64,000 nt of DNA from Parabacteroides bouchesdurhonensis (GTDB taxonomy: Bacteria; Bacteroidota; Bacteroidia; Bacteroidales; Tannerellaceae): the NCBI RefSeq assembly GCF_900186615.1, contig NZ_LT896588.1:2464729-2528728 (forward strand), in the 5' to 3' direction. Made by a program: the position numbers and the translations under genes. Positions 47,501 to 56,185 of this stretch are shown piece after piece; position 1 is the stretch's first letter, and every line of letters begins with the position of its first letter. The notes under the pieces were generated by a model. It made no database searches. It saw only the letters and a program-made list of their open reading frames with translations, and was not told where the DNA came from.

Positions 47501-48056
47501 AGTATATTCTAACACAGGCGGTCAGTCTTCCAAAGCTACTCCGGTTGGTGCTATTGCTAAATTTGCAGCATCTGGAAAGAGAGTTCGTAAGAAAGATCTT
47601 GGCTTGATGGCTACTACTTACGGTTACGTTTATGTAGCTCAGATTGCAATGGGTGCCGACCAGGCTCAGACTTTGAAGGCTATCCGCGAAGCGGAAGCAT
47701 ACGACGGTCCTTCTTTGATCATCGCTTATGCTCCTTGTATCAACCACGGTTTGAAGAAAGGTATGGGTAAATCTCAGGCTGAAGAAAAAGAAGCTGTTGC
47801 ATGTGGTTACTGGCACTTGTGGCGTTATAATCCTGCTTTGGAAGCCGAAGGAAAGAATCCGTTCACTTTGGATTCTAAAGAACCGGATTGGAGTAAGTTC
47901 CAGGACTTCCTGAAAGGTGAAGTTCGTTTCGCATCTGTTGCTAAACAATATCCACAAGAAGCTGCCGAGTTATTCGCTGCTGCTGAAGAAAATGCTAAAT
48001 GGCGTTTGAAGAGCTACAAGCGTATGGCTGCCGAAGATTGGAGTGCAGAAGCTTAA
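44505..48056 (+). CDS. nifJ: Pyruvate:ferredoxin (flavodoxin) oxidoreductase, single-chain
   Basis: 1183 residues in one polypeptide, oxidising pyruvate to acetyl-CoA and CO2 while reducing ferredoxin. Domain order: N-terminal pyrimidine-binding part with YPITPSSTMAEYVDEW, transketolase C-like and gamma domains, a 2[4Fe-4S] ferredoxin insert (CIQCNQCAYVCPHAS and CLGCGNCADICPG, about residues 687-765), and the TPP-binding part (GDGASYDIGYGGLDH, VYSNTGGQSSKATP). Further cysteines in CSGCGETPYVK bind the TPP-proximal cluster. Strongly codon-biased, as expected of a highly expressed central enzyme. Ends in a strong terminator. Confidence 0.97.
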   Translation: MTKQKKFLTCDGNQAAAHISYMFSEVAAIYPITPSSTMAEYVDEWAAAGRKNIFGETVMVQEMQSEGGAAGAVHGSLQAGALTTTYTASQGLLLMIPNMYKIAGELLPCVFHVSARTLASHALCIFGDHQDVMSCRQTGFAMLAEGSVQEVMDLAGVAHLSTIKSRVPFVNFFDGFRTSHEIQKIEALENDDLAPLIDQKALAEFRARALNPSAPVARGMAENPDHFFQHRESSNSYYEAVPAIVEEYMNEISKITGRKYGLFDYYGAEDAERVIIAMGSVTEAAREAIDYLIAKGEKVGLVSVHLYRPFSAKHFLAAVPKTAKRIAVLDRTKEPGATGEPLYLDVKDCYYGAENAPVIVGGRYGLGSKDTTPAQILSVYENLALPMPKNQFTLGIVDDVTFTSLPQKEEIALGGEGMFEAKFYGLGADGTVGANKNSVKIIGDNTDKYCQAYFSYDSKKSGGFTCSHLRFGDHPIRSTYLVNTPNFVACHVQAYLRMYDVTRGLRENGTFLLNTVWNGEELAKHLPNKVKRYFAQKNITVYYINATQIALEIGLGNRTNTILQSAFFRITGVIPVDLAVEQMKKFIVKSYGKKGQDIVDKNNAAVDRGGEYNQLAVDPAWANLPDDEAVVNNDPAFINEVVRPINAQDGDLLKVSAFKGIEDGTWYQGTSKYEKRGVAAFVPVWNEANCIQCNQCAYVCPHASIRPFVLDDEEQKGANFPMLDVKAPATMKGMKFRMQVDVLDCLGCGNCADICPGFKGNKALSMAPLEGQLAEADNWTYCVANVSSKQNLVDVKSNVKNSQFATPLFEFSGACSGCGETPYVKLISQLFGDREMVANATGCSSIYSGSVPSTPYTTNEKGQGPAWANSLFEDFCEFGLGMELANEKMRLRLTDLMNKIGAGEHSPAEMKELAAAWVANQNDADKTKELAPQLMAFVEEGIKAGCPVCAQIKELSHFLVKRSQWIIGGDGASYDIGYGGLDHVIASGKNVNILVLDTEVYSNTGGQSSKATPVGAIAKFAASGKRVRKKDLGLMATTYGYVYVAQIAMGADQAQTLKAIREAEAYDGPSLIIAYAPCINHGLKKGMGKSQAEEKEAVACGYWHLWRYNPALEAEGKNPFTLDSKEPDWSKFQDFLKGEVRFASVAKQYPQEAAELFAAAEENAKWRLKSYKRMAAEDWSAEA

Positions 48057-48081
48057 AAAGCATCTAATATATTTATGTATA

Positions 48082-48112
48082 CGGGACTTCCGAAAGGGAG
48101 TCCCGTTTTTTT
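48082..48112 (+). terminator. Strong terminator of nifJ
   Basis: Stem CGGGACTTCC / GGGAGTCCCG (one G-T pair) with a GAAA tetraloop and seven T residues, 25 bases past the stop. Confidence 0.9.
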
Positions 48113-48195
48113 GTTATAGCGAGTCTCCGTAGAGTGGAATAATATCATATATTAAATTACTTTATGAACATGAACCTATTTTCAAAATTTATTGT

Positions 48196-48203
48196 TAGAT
48201 TTG
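48196..48203 (+). promoter_or_regulatory. -7 promoter element for glpD-glpK-glpF
   Basis: TAGATTTG matches TAnnTTTG, 30 bases before the glpD ATG. Confidence 0.5.
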
Positions 48204-48223
48204 GGATGTTAATCTTAAAAAAC

Positions 48224-48229
48224 GGGAGG
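48224..48229 (+). promoter_or_regulatory. Unusually strong Shine-Dalgarno of glpD
   Basis: GGGAGG sits four bases before the ATG at 48234. Most genes in this window have no such site, so glpD looks exceptional. Confidence 0.6.
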
Positions 48230-48233
48230 CACA

Positions 48234-49796
48234 ATGAAGCGAGAATCTGTTATTTCACAGTTAACAGACAAAGACGAGCCTTTTGACTTTGTTGTCATTG
48301 GTGGAGGAGCTACCGGGTTAGGTGTTGCTGTTGACGCAGCAACACGCGGGTATAGCGTAGCTTTGTTTGAACAAAATGATTTTACGAAAGGAACATCTAG
48401 TCGTAGTACGAAGTTAGTACATGGCGGGGTGAGATATCTTGCGCAAGGAGATGTGTCATTGGTGCTGGAAGCTCTGCGTGAAAGAGGGTTATTACGAAAA
48501 AATGCCCCTCATCTGGTAAAAGATCAAAAGTTTCTTATTCCTTGTTATCGTTGGTGGGAAGGCCCGTTTTATGCAATTGGACTTATTTTGTATGATTTAA
48601 TGGCCGGGAAGTTAGGTTTGGGACGTTCTATTTGTATTGGTCCGAAACGTGCTCTTAAAACAGTGCCCCGCTTAGTTCCTAAGGGTATGACTGCGGGTAT
48701 AATTTACCATGATGGACAATTTGACGATTCTCGTTTGGCTATGCACCTTGTCCGTTCGGCGATTGATGCCGGTGGATGCGTACTGAATTATATGAAGGTT
48801 ACGTCTCTGGTAAAAGAAAAAGGAAAGATTGTAGGCGTCGTTGTTTGCGACCGTGAAACAGATATTTCATATACGATTAAGGCTCGCTGTGTCATTAATG
48901 CAACCGGAGTATTTGCTGACGATATACTTCAAATGGATGAACCGGGTAAACGCCGTACGGTACGTCCTAGCCAGGGTGTTCATCTTGTATTGGATTCTTC
49001 TTTCCTGGAAAGCGATTGTGCTGTAATGATACCGAAAACATCAGATGGACGTGTGTTGTTTGCCGTGCCCTGGCATAACAAAGTAGTTGTTGGTACTACT
49101 GATACGCTGATGGATCATGCCGACGAAGAACCTGTTGCATTAGAGAAAGAGATTGATTTCATTCTTGAAACCGCAGGGAAGTATCTGACAAAGCCTCCGA
49201 AACGGAGTGATGTTTTATCCGTATTTGCCGGTCTTCGTCCATTGGCTGCTCCTCGTAGCGAAGGGACAAAGACAAAGGAAATATCGCGTAGCCATAAATT
49301 GATCCGGGAGAAGTCCGGGCTTATCACGATTATTGGAGGAAAATGGACTACTTATCGAAAGATGGCACAAGATACGTTAGATTATGCTATTCGCTATATG
49401 CATGTGCCTACCCATGATTGCGTGACAGAAACATTTTCTATTCATGGAAGTAAACCCGATCCTGATTTCTCAGATCCTCTTTATGTCTATGGATCGGATG
49501 CCGAAGAAATTAAACAAATCATTCAATCTTCCCCTGAGATGAGTGAACGGCTCCATCCGGACTATCATTATACGGTTGGTGAGGTTGTATGGATAATCCG
49601 TAATGAAATGCCGAGATCCGTTGAAGATATATTAGCCCGCCGTTTCCGTATCCTGTTTATGGATGCCCGTGCCGCAATAGCTATGGCTCCCCGTGTGGCA
49701 GTTATTCTTGCTAAGGAATGGGGAAAAGATGAGGATTGGCAGTCTATGCAAGTGAAGAATTTTAATCAAATTGCTTCCAATTACATATTGAATTAA
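48234..49796 (+). CDS. glpD: FAD-dependent glycerol-3-phosphate dehydrogenase
   Basis: 520 residues. The FAD Rossmann motif is VVIGGGATGLGVAVDAATRG (residues ~20-39). Family signatures SSRSTKLVHGGVRYL and HDGQFDDSRLAMHLVRSA follow. It oxidises glycerol-3-phosphate to dihydroxyacetone phosphate and passes electrons to membrane quinone (or to O2 in GlpO oxidases). In this anaerobic setting quinone reduction is likelier. The extended segment with WEGPFYAIGLILYDLM may contact the membrane. First gene of the glp operon, 30 bases before glpK. Confidence 0.93.
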   Translation: MKRESVISQLTDKDEPFDFVVIGGGATGLGVAVDAATRGYSVALFEQNDFTKGTSSRSTKLVHGGVRYLAQGDVSLVLEALRERGLLRKNAPHLVKDQKFLIPCYRWWEGPFYAIGLILYDLMAGKLGLGRSICIGPKRALKTVPRLVPKGMTAGIIYHDGQFDDSRLAMHLVRSAIDAGGCVLNYMKVTSLVKEKGKIVGVVVCDRETDISYTIKARCVINATGVFADDILQMDEPGKRRTVRPSQGVHLVLDSSFLESDCAVMIPKTSDGRVLFAVPWHNKVVVGTTDTLMDHADEEPVALEKEIDFILETAGKYLTKPPKRSDVLSVFAGLRPLAAPRSEGTKTKEISRSHKLIREKSGLITIIGGKWTTYRKMAQDTLDYAIRYMHVPTHDCVTETFSIHGSKPDPDFSDPLYVYGSDAEEIKQIIQSSPEMSERLHPDYHYTVGEVVWIIRNEMPRSVEDILARRFRILFMDARAAIAMAPRVAVILAKEWGKDEDWQSMQVKNFNQIASNYILN

Positions 49797-49826
49797 TCGA
49801 GTCTAACAATTCTATATAACGAAAAT

Positions 49827-51329
49827 ATGAATTTCAGAAATAAATACGTACTGGCAATAGATCAAGGAACCACAACTTCCCGGGCGATTCTGTTTAATCA
49901 TCAGGGAGCGATTATTACATTAGCGCAGAAAGCTTTTCAGCAGTATTTCCCTAAGCCGGGATGGGTGGAGCATGATCCGAACGAGATTTGGTATACACAG
50001 TCATCTGTGATAAAAGAAGCTATGGCAAAAGCCGACGTTACAGATACGCATATTGCGTGTATCGGCATAGCGAACCAACGTGAAACAACAATCATTTGGG
50101 ATCGTGAGACAGGCTTTCCCGTATACAACGCTATTGTTTGGCAAGACCGTCGTACAGCAGATTATTGCGAAGAATTGAAAGCGCAAGGATATGCTGACCG
50201 CATTCAGCAAAAAACAGGCCTGGTAATAGATGCCTATTTCTCGGCTACTAAAATCAGGTGGATACTGGATCATGTAAAAGGCGTTCGCGAACGTGCGGAG
50301 CGGGGTGAATTATGTTTCGGTACTGTAGATACCTGGTTGGTATGGAAACTTACGAGAGGAGAGAAGTTTATTACTGATATTACCAATGCTTCCCGAACAA
50401 TGCTGTTCAATATCCATACACAGGAATGGGATAAGGAGTTGCTCGAATTATTTAATATTCCGGTTTCTATGATGCCGAAAGTAGTTGGCAGCAGCGAAGT
50501 TTATTGTGAAACATCCAGTCCTATATTTAAGAAAGGAATTCCGGTTTCAGGTATGGCCGGAGATCAGCAAGCAGCACTTTTCGGACAGCTTTGTATTGAA
50601 GAAGGTATGATAAAGACTACCTATGGGACGGGTTGTTTTATGATTATCAATACAGGCGAAAAACCTGTTCTGTCCAGAAATAATTTGTTGACTACTATTG
50701 CCTGGAAACTGGGCGATAAAGTTACTTATGCTTTGGAAGGCAGCGTGTTTGTTGGCGGTGCTGTTGTTCAGTGGTTGCGGGATGGAATAGGTTTGATTCC
50801 AAATGCTTCCATTACAGAGCAAATGGCTGAGTCAGTCAGTGATAATGGCGGCGTATATTTCGTTCCTGCACTTACTGGTTTGGGAGCACCTTACTGGGAC
50901 CAGTATGCACGTGGTGCGATTATTGGCATTACAAGAGGGACAACGGCTGCGCATCTTACACGTGCCGCTCTTGAAGGTATTTGTTACCAGGTATATGATG
51001 TATTGATGGCTATGGAGAATGATGTCCATAACAAACCTAAAGAAATCCGTGTAGATGGAGGTGCTATTGCGAACAATTTCCTGATGCAATTCCAAGCGGA
51101 TATAAACCGTTGTCCTGTAGTACGTCCGCAAGTATTGGAAACAACTGCTTTAGGGGCAGCTTATCTGGCAGGCCTTGCTGTTAACTACTGGAAAAATGTT
51201 GATGAATTGAAAGAACAGTGGTGCTTGGATAAAGTGTTTAGTGCCCAAATGAAAGAAGAAGCGGCGCTACGTCAGTTGGCAGAATGGCATAAGGCTGTAG
51301 AACGTTCTCAACAATGGGCTTCCGATTGA
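49827..51329 (+). CDS. glpK: Glycerol kinase
   Basis: 500-residue FGGY-family kinase phosphorylating glycerol to glycerol-3-phosphate, the substrate of the upstream dehydrogenase. Motifs: [15 protein letters not shown] at the N-terminus, [45 protein letters not shown] and the C-terminal [19 protein letters not shown]-type segment (here starting IRVDGGA). Length and motifs normal. It sits between glpD and the facilitator gene, giving a complete uptake-to-DHAP pathway. Confidence 0.96.
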   Translation: MNFRNKYVLAIDQGTTTSRAILFNHQGAIITLAQKAFQQYFPKPGWVEHDPNEIWYTQSSVIKEAMAKADVTDTHIACIGIANQRETTIIWDRETGFPVYNAIVWQDRRTADYCEELKAQGYADRIQQKTGLVIDAYFSATKIRWILDHVKGVRERAERGELCFGTVDTWLVWKLTRGEKFITDITNASRTMLFNIHTQEWDKELLELFNIPVSMMPKVVGSSEVYCETSSPIFKKGIPVSGMAGDQQAALFGQLCIEEGMIKTTYGTGCFMIINTGEKPVLSRNNLLTTIAWKLGDKVTYALEGSVFVGGAVVQWLRDGIGLIPNASITEQMAESVSDNGGVYFVPALTGLGAPYWDQYARGAIIGITRGTTAAHLTRAALEGICYQVYDVLMAMENDVHNKPKEIRVDGGAIANNFLMQFQADINRCPVVRPQVLETTALGAAYLAGLAVNYWKNVDELKEQWCLDKVFSAQMKEEAALRQLAEWHKAVERSQQWASD

Positions 51330-51378
51330 TAACAGTCTGTGAAGTTATTACTATTTTCATTATTAAAATTCGAATACC

Positions 51379-52116
51379 ATGTCACCATTTATAGCAGAAT
51401 TTTTGGGTACGATGCTTCTTATCCTGATGGGAGGAGGTGTTGTTGCTAATGTTGTATTATCAAAGACAAAAGGCCATGGTGCCGGTTGGCTAGCTATTAC
51501 TACAGCTTGGGCATTAGGCGTATTTGTTGGTGTAGTAGTTGCAGGTCCATATAGCGGTGCACATCTGAATCCTGCGGTTTCCATAGGGTTGGCGATAGGA
51601 GGGACTTTTCCATGGTGTGATGTTTGCACATACATAATAGCACAGATGTTGGGTGCCGCTTTGGGTGCTTTATTAGTTTGGCTGGTTTATAAAGATCATT
51701 TTGAAGCTACGGAAGATAAAGGGGCAAAGCTGGGTGTATTTTGTACGAATGCGGAGATTAGTAATCCGGTTATTAATTTCCTGACGGAAGCTGTAGGTAC
51801 ATTTGCTCTGATGTTTGTTGTCTTCTATATTACAGATGGAGAATTGACTTACGACAGTAATAGTACTTTGCCTATTGGATTAGGGTCTGTAGGAGCAATA
51901 CCGGTAGCTTTTACCGTGTGGGTGATAGGCCTTTCATTAGGCGGTCCTACCGGCTATGCCATTAATCCTGCCCGTGATTTGGCTCCTCGTATTATGCATG
52001 CCATCTTACCCATCAAAGGAAAAGGCAGCAGCCATTGGGAATATGCCTGGATTCCGGTTCTGGGACCAATAGCAGGAGCTGCAATAGCAGCTATGCTATA
52101 TTATGCTTTGAAATAG
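51379..52116 (+). CDS. glpF: Glycerol facilitator (aquaglyceroporin)
   Basis: 245 residues, six membrane helices of the MIP family. Both pore motifs are intact: NPA at residues 64-66 (AHLNPAVSIGL) and NPAR at 196-199 followed by D200 (YAINPARDLAPR). The aspartate after NPAR marks glycerol-permeable members. It lets glycerol cross the inner membrane passively for trapping by GlpK. Last gene of the operon; its stop is only three bases from the end of the convergent hydrogenase operon, with no visible terminator between. Confidence 0.95.
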   Translation: MSPFIAEFLGTMLLILMGGGVVANVVLSKTKGHGAGWLAITTAWALGVFVGVVVAGPYSGAHLNPAVSIGLAIGGTFPWCDVCTYIIAQMLGAALGALLVWLVYKDHFEATEDKGAKLGVFCTNAEISNPVINFLTEAVGTFALMFVVFYITDGELTYDSNSTLPIGLGSVGAIPVAFTVWVIGLSLGGPTGYAINPARDLAPRIMHAILPIKGKGSSHWEYAWIPVLGPIAGAAIAAMLYYALK

Positions 52117-52119
52117 GAA

Positions 52120-52578
52120 TCAGATTAATTCTTTTATAACACGGATAACTTCGGGAATAGATTTTTCTACTACCGGAGTTAGCTCCATGTTAACCTCATT
52201 GATATTTGCTACGGATATGACAATAAGATGTATTTCCGGCAAGTTGTCCGTTAATACCATAGCTTCAATCATATCACGGAGTCCTATTTCATGGGCACTC
52301 ATCAGTGGCGGGAAATCTGTGGCAAATCGAGGTTCGATAACACGTACAGTGCCGGAGGGATTGTTATCTAATGTTGCATCCACCATAATAATATGCTCAT
52401 AACCTTCCAGCCAGGCAAGCAGGTGTAATCCTCCTGTACCGCCATCCATCAGTTTGACATGAGCGGGTAAATTTTCTTTCTCTAAAGCCTGAATTGTGTG
52501 GATGCCGACACCTTCATCTTTTAAAAGAAGATTGCCGACACCCAGTATAAGCGTCTTTTTCCGGTTTGCTTCACTCAT
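52120..52578 (-). CDS. hyaD: Hydrogenase maturation protease (HyaD/HybD)
   Basis: 152-residue endopeptidase that removes the C-terminal extension of the [NiFe] large subunit once the active site is filled. The nickel-sensing residues of this family are visible: E22 in LKDEGVG, D67 in IMVDATL and H96 in SAHEIG. The family start LILGVGNLLLKDEGVG is intact. Its ATG overlaps the cytochrome b gene by four bases. Last gene of the hypC-to-hyaD operon; E. coli nomenclature is used by analogy. Confidence 0.93.
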   Translation of the reverse strand: MSEANRKKTLILGVGNLLLKDEGVGIHTIQALEKENLPAHVKLMDGGTGGLHLLAWLEGYEHIIMVDATLDNNPSGTVRVIEPRFATDFPPLMSAHEIGLRDMIEAMVLTDNLPEIHLIVISVANINEVNMELTPVVEKSIPEVIRVIKELI

Positions 52579-53312
52579 TCCTCGCGTGCTATTTTAGTGA
52601 TTTTCTCGGCTGTCTCTGTTACTTCTTCCTTGTTCGCGATGTCTTCTTCAATAAATTTCCATCCGCCGATTATAGATGAAGCCTCGCCACGTTGCTCGAT
52701 GTAATCATGATAAAATACCAGATAAACATGTACGATGGCAAATAAAATAAAGAACCACATTAGGAAATGGTGTATTTGCCGTGCTATTAAATCGCCACCC
52801 ATTAAAGGAACTGTCCAGGCAAACAGTTGTGGAAGAAAAGACTGGCTCATCTTTGCATACAGTCCGAATCCCGTTATACTTTGCAGTAAAAAGGCCCAGA
52901 ACATACCAAAATAGATAAGGCTGGCCAACGTATTATGTCCGATACTGTCCACCGGTTTGTTCTTTATCATAAGAACATCAACTTTGATAACTTCCACCAA
53001 TTCTTTCCATTGAGATTTCTTTAAAGGAATGAAATTATTCCAACGGGCATAACGGTTCCCTACAAATCCCCAATAGAGACGGAATACAAAATTGAAGAAA
53101 AACACGAATGCCGTTACAAAATGAATAAAGCGAACTGTACCGAACCAATAACTGAAATAGGCCTCCGAGGCATTCATAATAGCCGGAGGATCGGCTATAA
53201 TAAACCCGGTGATGCATAGTATAACGATACACAAAGCATTCACCCAGTGATATATACGTACAGGCAGTTCCCATACATATACTTCTCTTAATCGTTTCTT
53301 TCTACTTCTCAT
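52575..53312 (-). CDS. hyaC: [NiFe] hydrogenase cytochrome b subunit
   Basis: 245-residue inner-membrane diheme cytochrome b that links the hydrogenase to the quinone pool. Four membrane helices are evident (about 18-45, 60-85, 125-150 and 175-205) with candidate heme histidines in VRIYHWVNALC, VRFIHFVTAF and ARQIHHFLMWFFILFAIVHV. It lies 12 bases after the large subunit gene and overlaps the protease gene by four. Its presence shows the hydrogenase is membrane-bound and respiratory. Confidence 0.94.
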   Translation of the reverse strand: MRSRKKRLREVYVWELPVRIYHWVNALCIVILCITGFIIADPPAIMNASEAYFSYWFGTVRFIHFVTAFVFFFNFVFRLYWGFVGNRYARWNNFIPLKKSQWKELVEVIKVDVLMIKNKPVDSIGHNTLASLIYFGMFWAFLLQSITGFGLYAKMSQSFLPQLFAWTVPLMGGDLIARQIHHFLMWFFILFAIVHVYLVFYHDYIEQRGEASSIIGGWKFIEEDIANKEEVTETAEKITKIAREE

Positions 53313-53324
53313 AAAGCATTCGGT

Positions 53325-55046
53325 TTAGAATGTATCTATTTGATGTACGTATTTTCCTTCTTCATCATAAAGATGTACGGCACAAGCCAGGCACGGATCG
53401 AAAGAGTGAATAGTACGAAGAATCTCCAGCGGCTGGTTCGGATTGTAAACCGGAGTACCCAGCAAGGATGATTCATAAGCCGAGAGTACACCGTTTTCAT
53501 CCCGTGGAGAAGCATTCCATGTAGTTGGAACTACCATTTGATAGTTCTTTATCCGGTTATTTTCTATTACGGCAAAGTGGGCCAATGCACCGCGAGGGGC
53601 TTCTGTTAATCCTACGCCTTTTGCCTGTTTGGGCCATGACTCATTTTCCCACATCACCGGATTGGCCATACGCGAATCTCCGTTCTCCAGATTCTTCATT
53701 AGCTGATCAAAGAATTCGAGAGCCCAATTGGCTACGAGCTGCGTTTCCAAGCCACGGGCAGCCGTTCTTCCTAATGTGGAAAACAAAGCCTCTGCAGGCA
53801 GATTCAATTGTTTCAGTGCATTGTCAATAGTCGATTTCTGTGGCTCTTTTCCGGCGGCATAGGCTACAATCATGCGGGCCAGAGGACCAACTTCCATTGG
53901 TTCTCCTTTCCATCTGGGTGTCTTAATCCAACTATATTTATCCTCAATATTCAGATGTTTATAGGGAGGCTTCGGGCCTGTGTAGTTCAGGTTTGTTTCT
54001 CCCTCATACGGATGAAGGCCCGCTTTATCACCCTGTGTATAATTATACCATGAATGATAAATATATTCCCGGATTTCTTCGGATGAATTGGCATCTACCG
54101 GATGTACTTTGGTGAGGTCACGGTCCAATACTACGCCGCGAGGTAATAGATAATCTTCAATTCCTCCGTATCCATGCATCGGATAATCTCCGTAAGACAG
54201 GTAATTACGTAATCCTCCGCCAATCTTTGTCCATTCGTCTTTATAAACGTTGGCAATCATCATCAAATCCGGAATGTAAACCTGATCGATAAATTCTTTT
54301 GCCTGTTGCAGTTTTTGCTTTACAAGTGAAAGACGATCGGAATTGATAGAGTTGGCTTCATTCAAATCAATACTACAAGGCATACCGCCTACCAGAAAGT
54401 TAGGATGCGGATTCTTACCGCCAAATACAGCATGCACTTTAACTACTTCTTTCTGCCAGTCCAACGCATCCAAATAATGAACGGTCGCTATCAGATTCTG
54501 TTCCGGTGTTAGTTTATAGGCCGGATGTCCCCAATAACCATTAGCGAAGATGCCAAGCTGTCCACTGGCAACAAATTTCTTTAATCTGTTTTGTGTATCG
54601 GTAAAATATCCTTCCGTGTTTTTTGCCCATGGAGAAAGCTTCTGGGCTTCCAGAGCTGCCGCCTTCGGGTCGGCTTTGAGGGCGGAAACGACATCAACCC
54701 AATCTAAAGCGTGGAGCTGATAAAAATGAACCGTATGGTCGTGCATAAAAAGTACGGCCTGCATAATGTTACGAACCATTTCCGCATTAGGCGGAACGGT
54801 TATATTAAGCGCATTCTCTACCGCACGGACAGAGCAAAGAGAGTGAATGGATGTACATACACCACATACACGCCCTACAAACACCCAAACATCTCGTGGA
54901 TCACGGTCGCGAACGATATTTTCTATTCCACGAACCATCGTGCCCGAACTGTAAGCATCTTTAATTATTCCGTTTTCTATGTTTACTTCTACCCTTAGGT
55001 GTCCTTCTATACGGGTAATAGGATCTATAACTACTCTTTCTGACAT
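53325..55046 (-). CDS. hyaB: [NiFe] hydrogenase large subunit, group 1
   Basis: 573-residue catalytic subunit oxidising H2 at the Ni-Fe(CN)2CO centre on the periplasmic side. The four metal-ligand cysteines are C61 and C64 (RVCGVCTSIH) and C552 and C555 (DPCLACAVH). The C-terminal extension of 15 residues after H558 (LYDEEGKYVHQIDTF) would be removed by the protease. RIEGH at 12-16 is the other group signature. It has no signal peptide and is exported with the Tat-bearing small subunit. Together with its cytochrome b this is a group 1 uptake enzyme. Confidence 0.96.
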   Translation of the reverse strand: MSERVVIDPITRIEGHLRVEVNIENGIIKDAYSSGTMVRGIENIVRDRDPRDVWVFVGRVCGVCTSIHSLCSVRAVENALNITVPPNAEMVRNIMQAVLFMHDHTVHFYQLHALDWVDVVSALKADPKAAALEAQKLSPWAKNTEGYFTDTQNRLKKFVASGQLGIFANGYWGHPAYKLTPEQNLIATVHYLDALDWQKEVVKVHAVFGGKNPHPNFLVGGMPCSIDLNEANSINSDRLSLVKQKLQQAKEFIDQVYIPDLMMIANVYKDEWTKIGGGLRNYLSYGDYPMHGYGGIEDYLLPRGVVLDRDLTKVHPVDANSSEEIREYIYHSWYNYTQGDKAGLHPYEGETNLNYTGPKPPYKHLNIEDKYSWIKTPRWKGEPMEVGPLARMIVAYAAGKEPQKSTIDNALKQLNLPAEALFSTLGRTAARGLETQLVANWALEFFDQLMKNLENGDSRMANPVMWENESWPKQAKGVGLTEAPRGALAHFAVIENNRIKNYQMVVPTTWNASPRDENGVLSAYESSLLGTPVYNPNQPLEILRTIHSFDPCLACAVHLYDEEGKYVHQIDTF

Positions 55047-55057
55047 GGCATTGAATT

Positions 55058-56155
55058 TTAGATAGTAGATTTGCTTTCCGGCTCATCATTGTCGATAAGC
55101 TCTTTTTTACGAATATTAGTCGCCACAGCATGAACGGCAATACCGGCTGCTGTAGCAGCTCCGAGGGCAAGTCCGATCTGGTCGGCAGTAGCTTCTATGC
55201 CAAAGCCATGTACATCGGGCATACGTTTATAGAATGGACTGTTGTCCCAGAAATTCTCTTCGCTGCAACCCAGGCACGGATGTCCGCTTTGTATCGGATA
55301 ACTGGTCCCCTCATTCCATTTGATGATACCACAAGAATTGTATGTACTCGGCCCTTTGCAGCCAACTTTGTAAAGGCAATAACCATGTTTGGCATTTTCG
55401 TCGTCAAAGCTTTCAACGAACAGTCCCGCGTCAAAATTAGCACGCCGGTAACACGTGTCGTGAACACGCCGTGAATAAAACATCTTCGGGCGTCCCAGTC
55501 CGTCAAGTTGAGGCATTCTCTCGAATGTCAGCATGTACACCATTACGCCGGCCATCACATCCGCGATAGGAGGACATCCCTGTACGTTAATAATCGGTTT
55601 CCCCTTGATAACGCGATGAATGCCTTTAGCTCCTGTCGGGTTCGGGTTGGCGGCCTGTACGCAACCCGCCGATGCGCAGTTTCCCCAGGCAATAATAGCT
55701 TTAGCCCCGTCTGCGGCTTCTTGGGTGATTTGCATGGCACTTTTACCGCCAACGCAGCAATAACCTTCGTCTTTAGTAGGGATAGAACCTTCTATCATTA
55801 AGAGATATTGCCCGTAATACTTCTTCATTGTTTCTTCTTTTGCCGCTTCGGCCTGTTCGCCGGCTGCAGCCATAAGAGTTTCAGTATAATCGAGTGAAAT
55901 CTTATCGAGCAGCAGAGTAGCTACTATCGGGTGGGCTGCCCGGATAAAAGATTCGGTACAACAGGTACATTCCTGCAGATGAAGCCAGATGATAGGAAGA
56001 CGTGGCTTTGTCTCCAGTGCATGTACAACCTGGGCAACGCCTGTGGACTCAAGTCCCATAAGTGCAGCCATTGTGGTGCAGAACTTCAGGAAATCCCTTC
56101 GGGTGATTCCTTTTTGCCGGCATTCCTCATAAACGGTAGGTCGTTTTTTTTCCAT
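55058..56155 (-). CDS. hyaA: [NiFe] hydrogenase small subunit with six-cysteine proximal site
   Basis: 365 residues. A Tat signal carries twin arginines R19-R20 (ITRRDFLKFC). Proximal-cluster cysteines are C63, C66, C160 and C194, plus two extra ones, C65 (ECTCCTES) and C165 (GNCASAGCVQAA), matching the [4Fe-3S] site of oxygen-tolerant group 1d enzymes such as E. coli Hyd-1. The distal cluster has H232, C235, C260 and C266; the medial cluster C275, C294 and C297. A C-terminal helix (about 321-342) anchors it to the membrane. Transfers electrons from the large subunit to cytochrome b. Confidence 0.95.
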   Translation of the reverse strand: MEKKRPTVYEECRQKGITRRDFLKFCTTMAALMGLESTGVAQVVHALETKPRLPIIWLHLQECTCCTESFIRAAHPIVATLLLDKISLDYTETLMAAAGEQAEAAKEETMKKYYGQYLLMIEGSIPTKDEGYCCVGGKSAMQITQEAADGAKAIIAWGNCASAGCVQAANPNPTGAKGIHRVIKGKPIINVQGCPPIADVMAGVMVYMLTFERMPQLDGLGRPKMFYSRRVHDTCYRRANFDAGLFVESFDDENAKHGYCLYKVGCKGPSTYNSCGIIKWNEGTSYPIQSGHPCLGCSEENFWDNSPFYKRMPDVHGFGIEATADQIGLALGAATAAGIAVHAVATNIRKKELIDNDEPESKSTI

Positions 56156-56185
56156 AACTTATTGTGTTAATCGTTTGTGCTTTCG

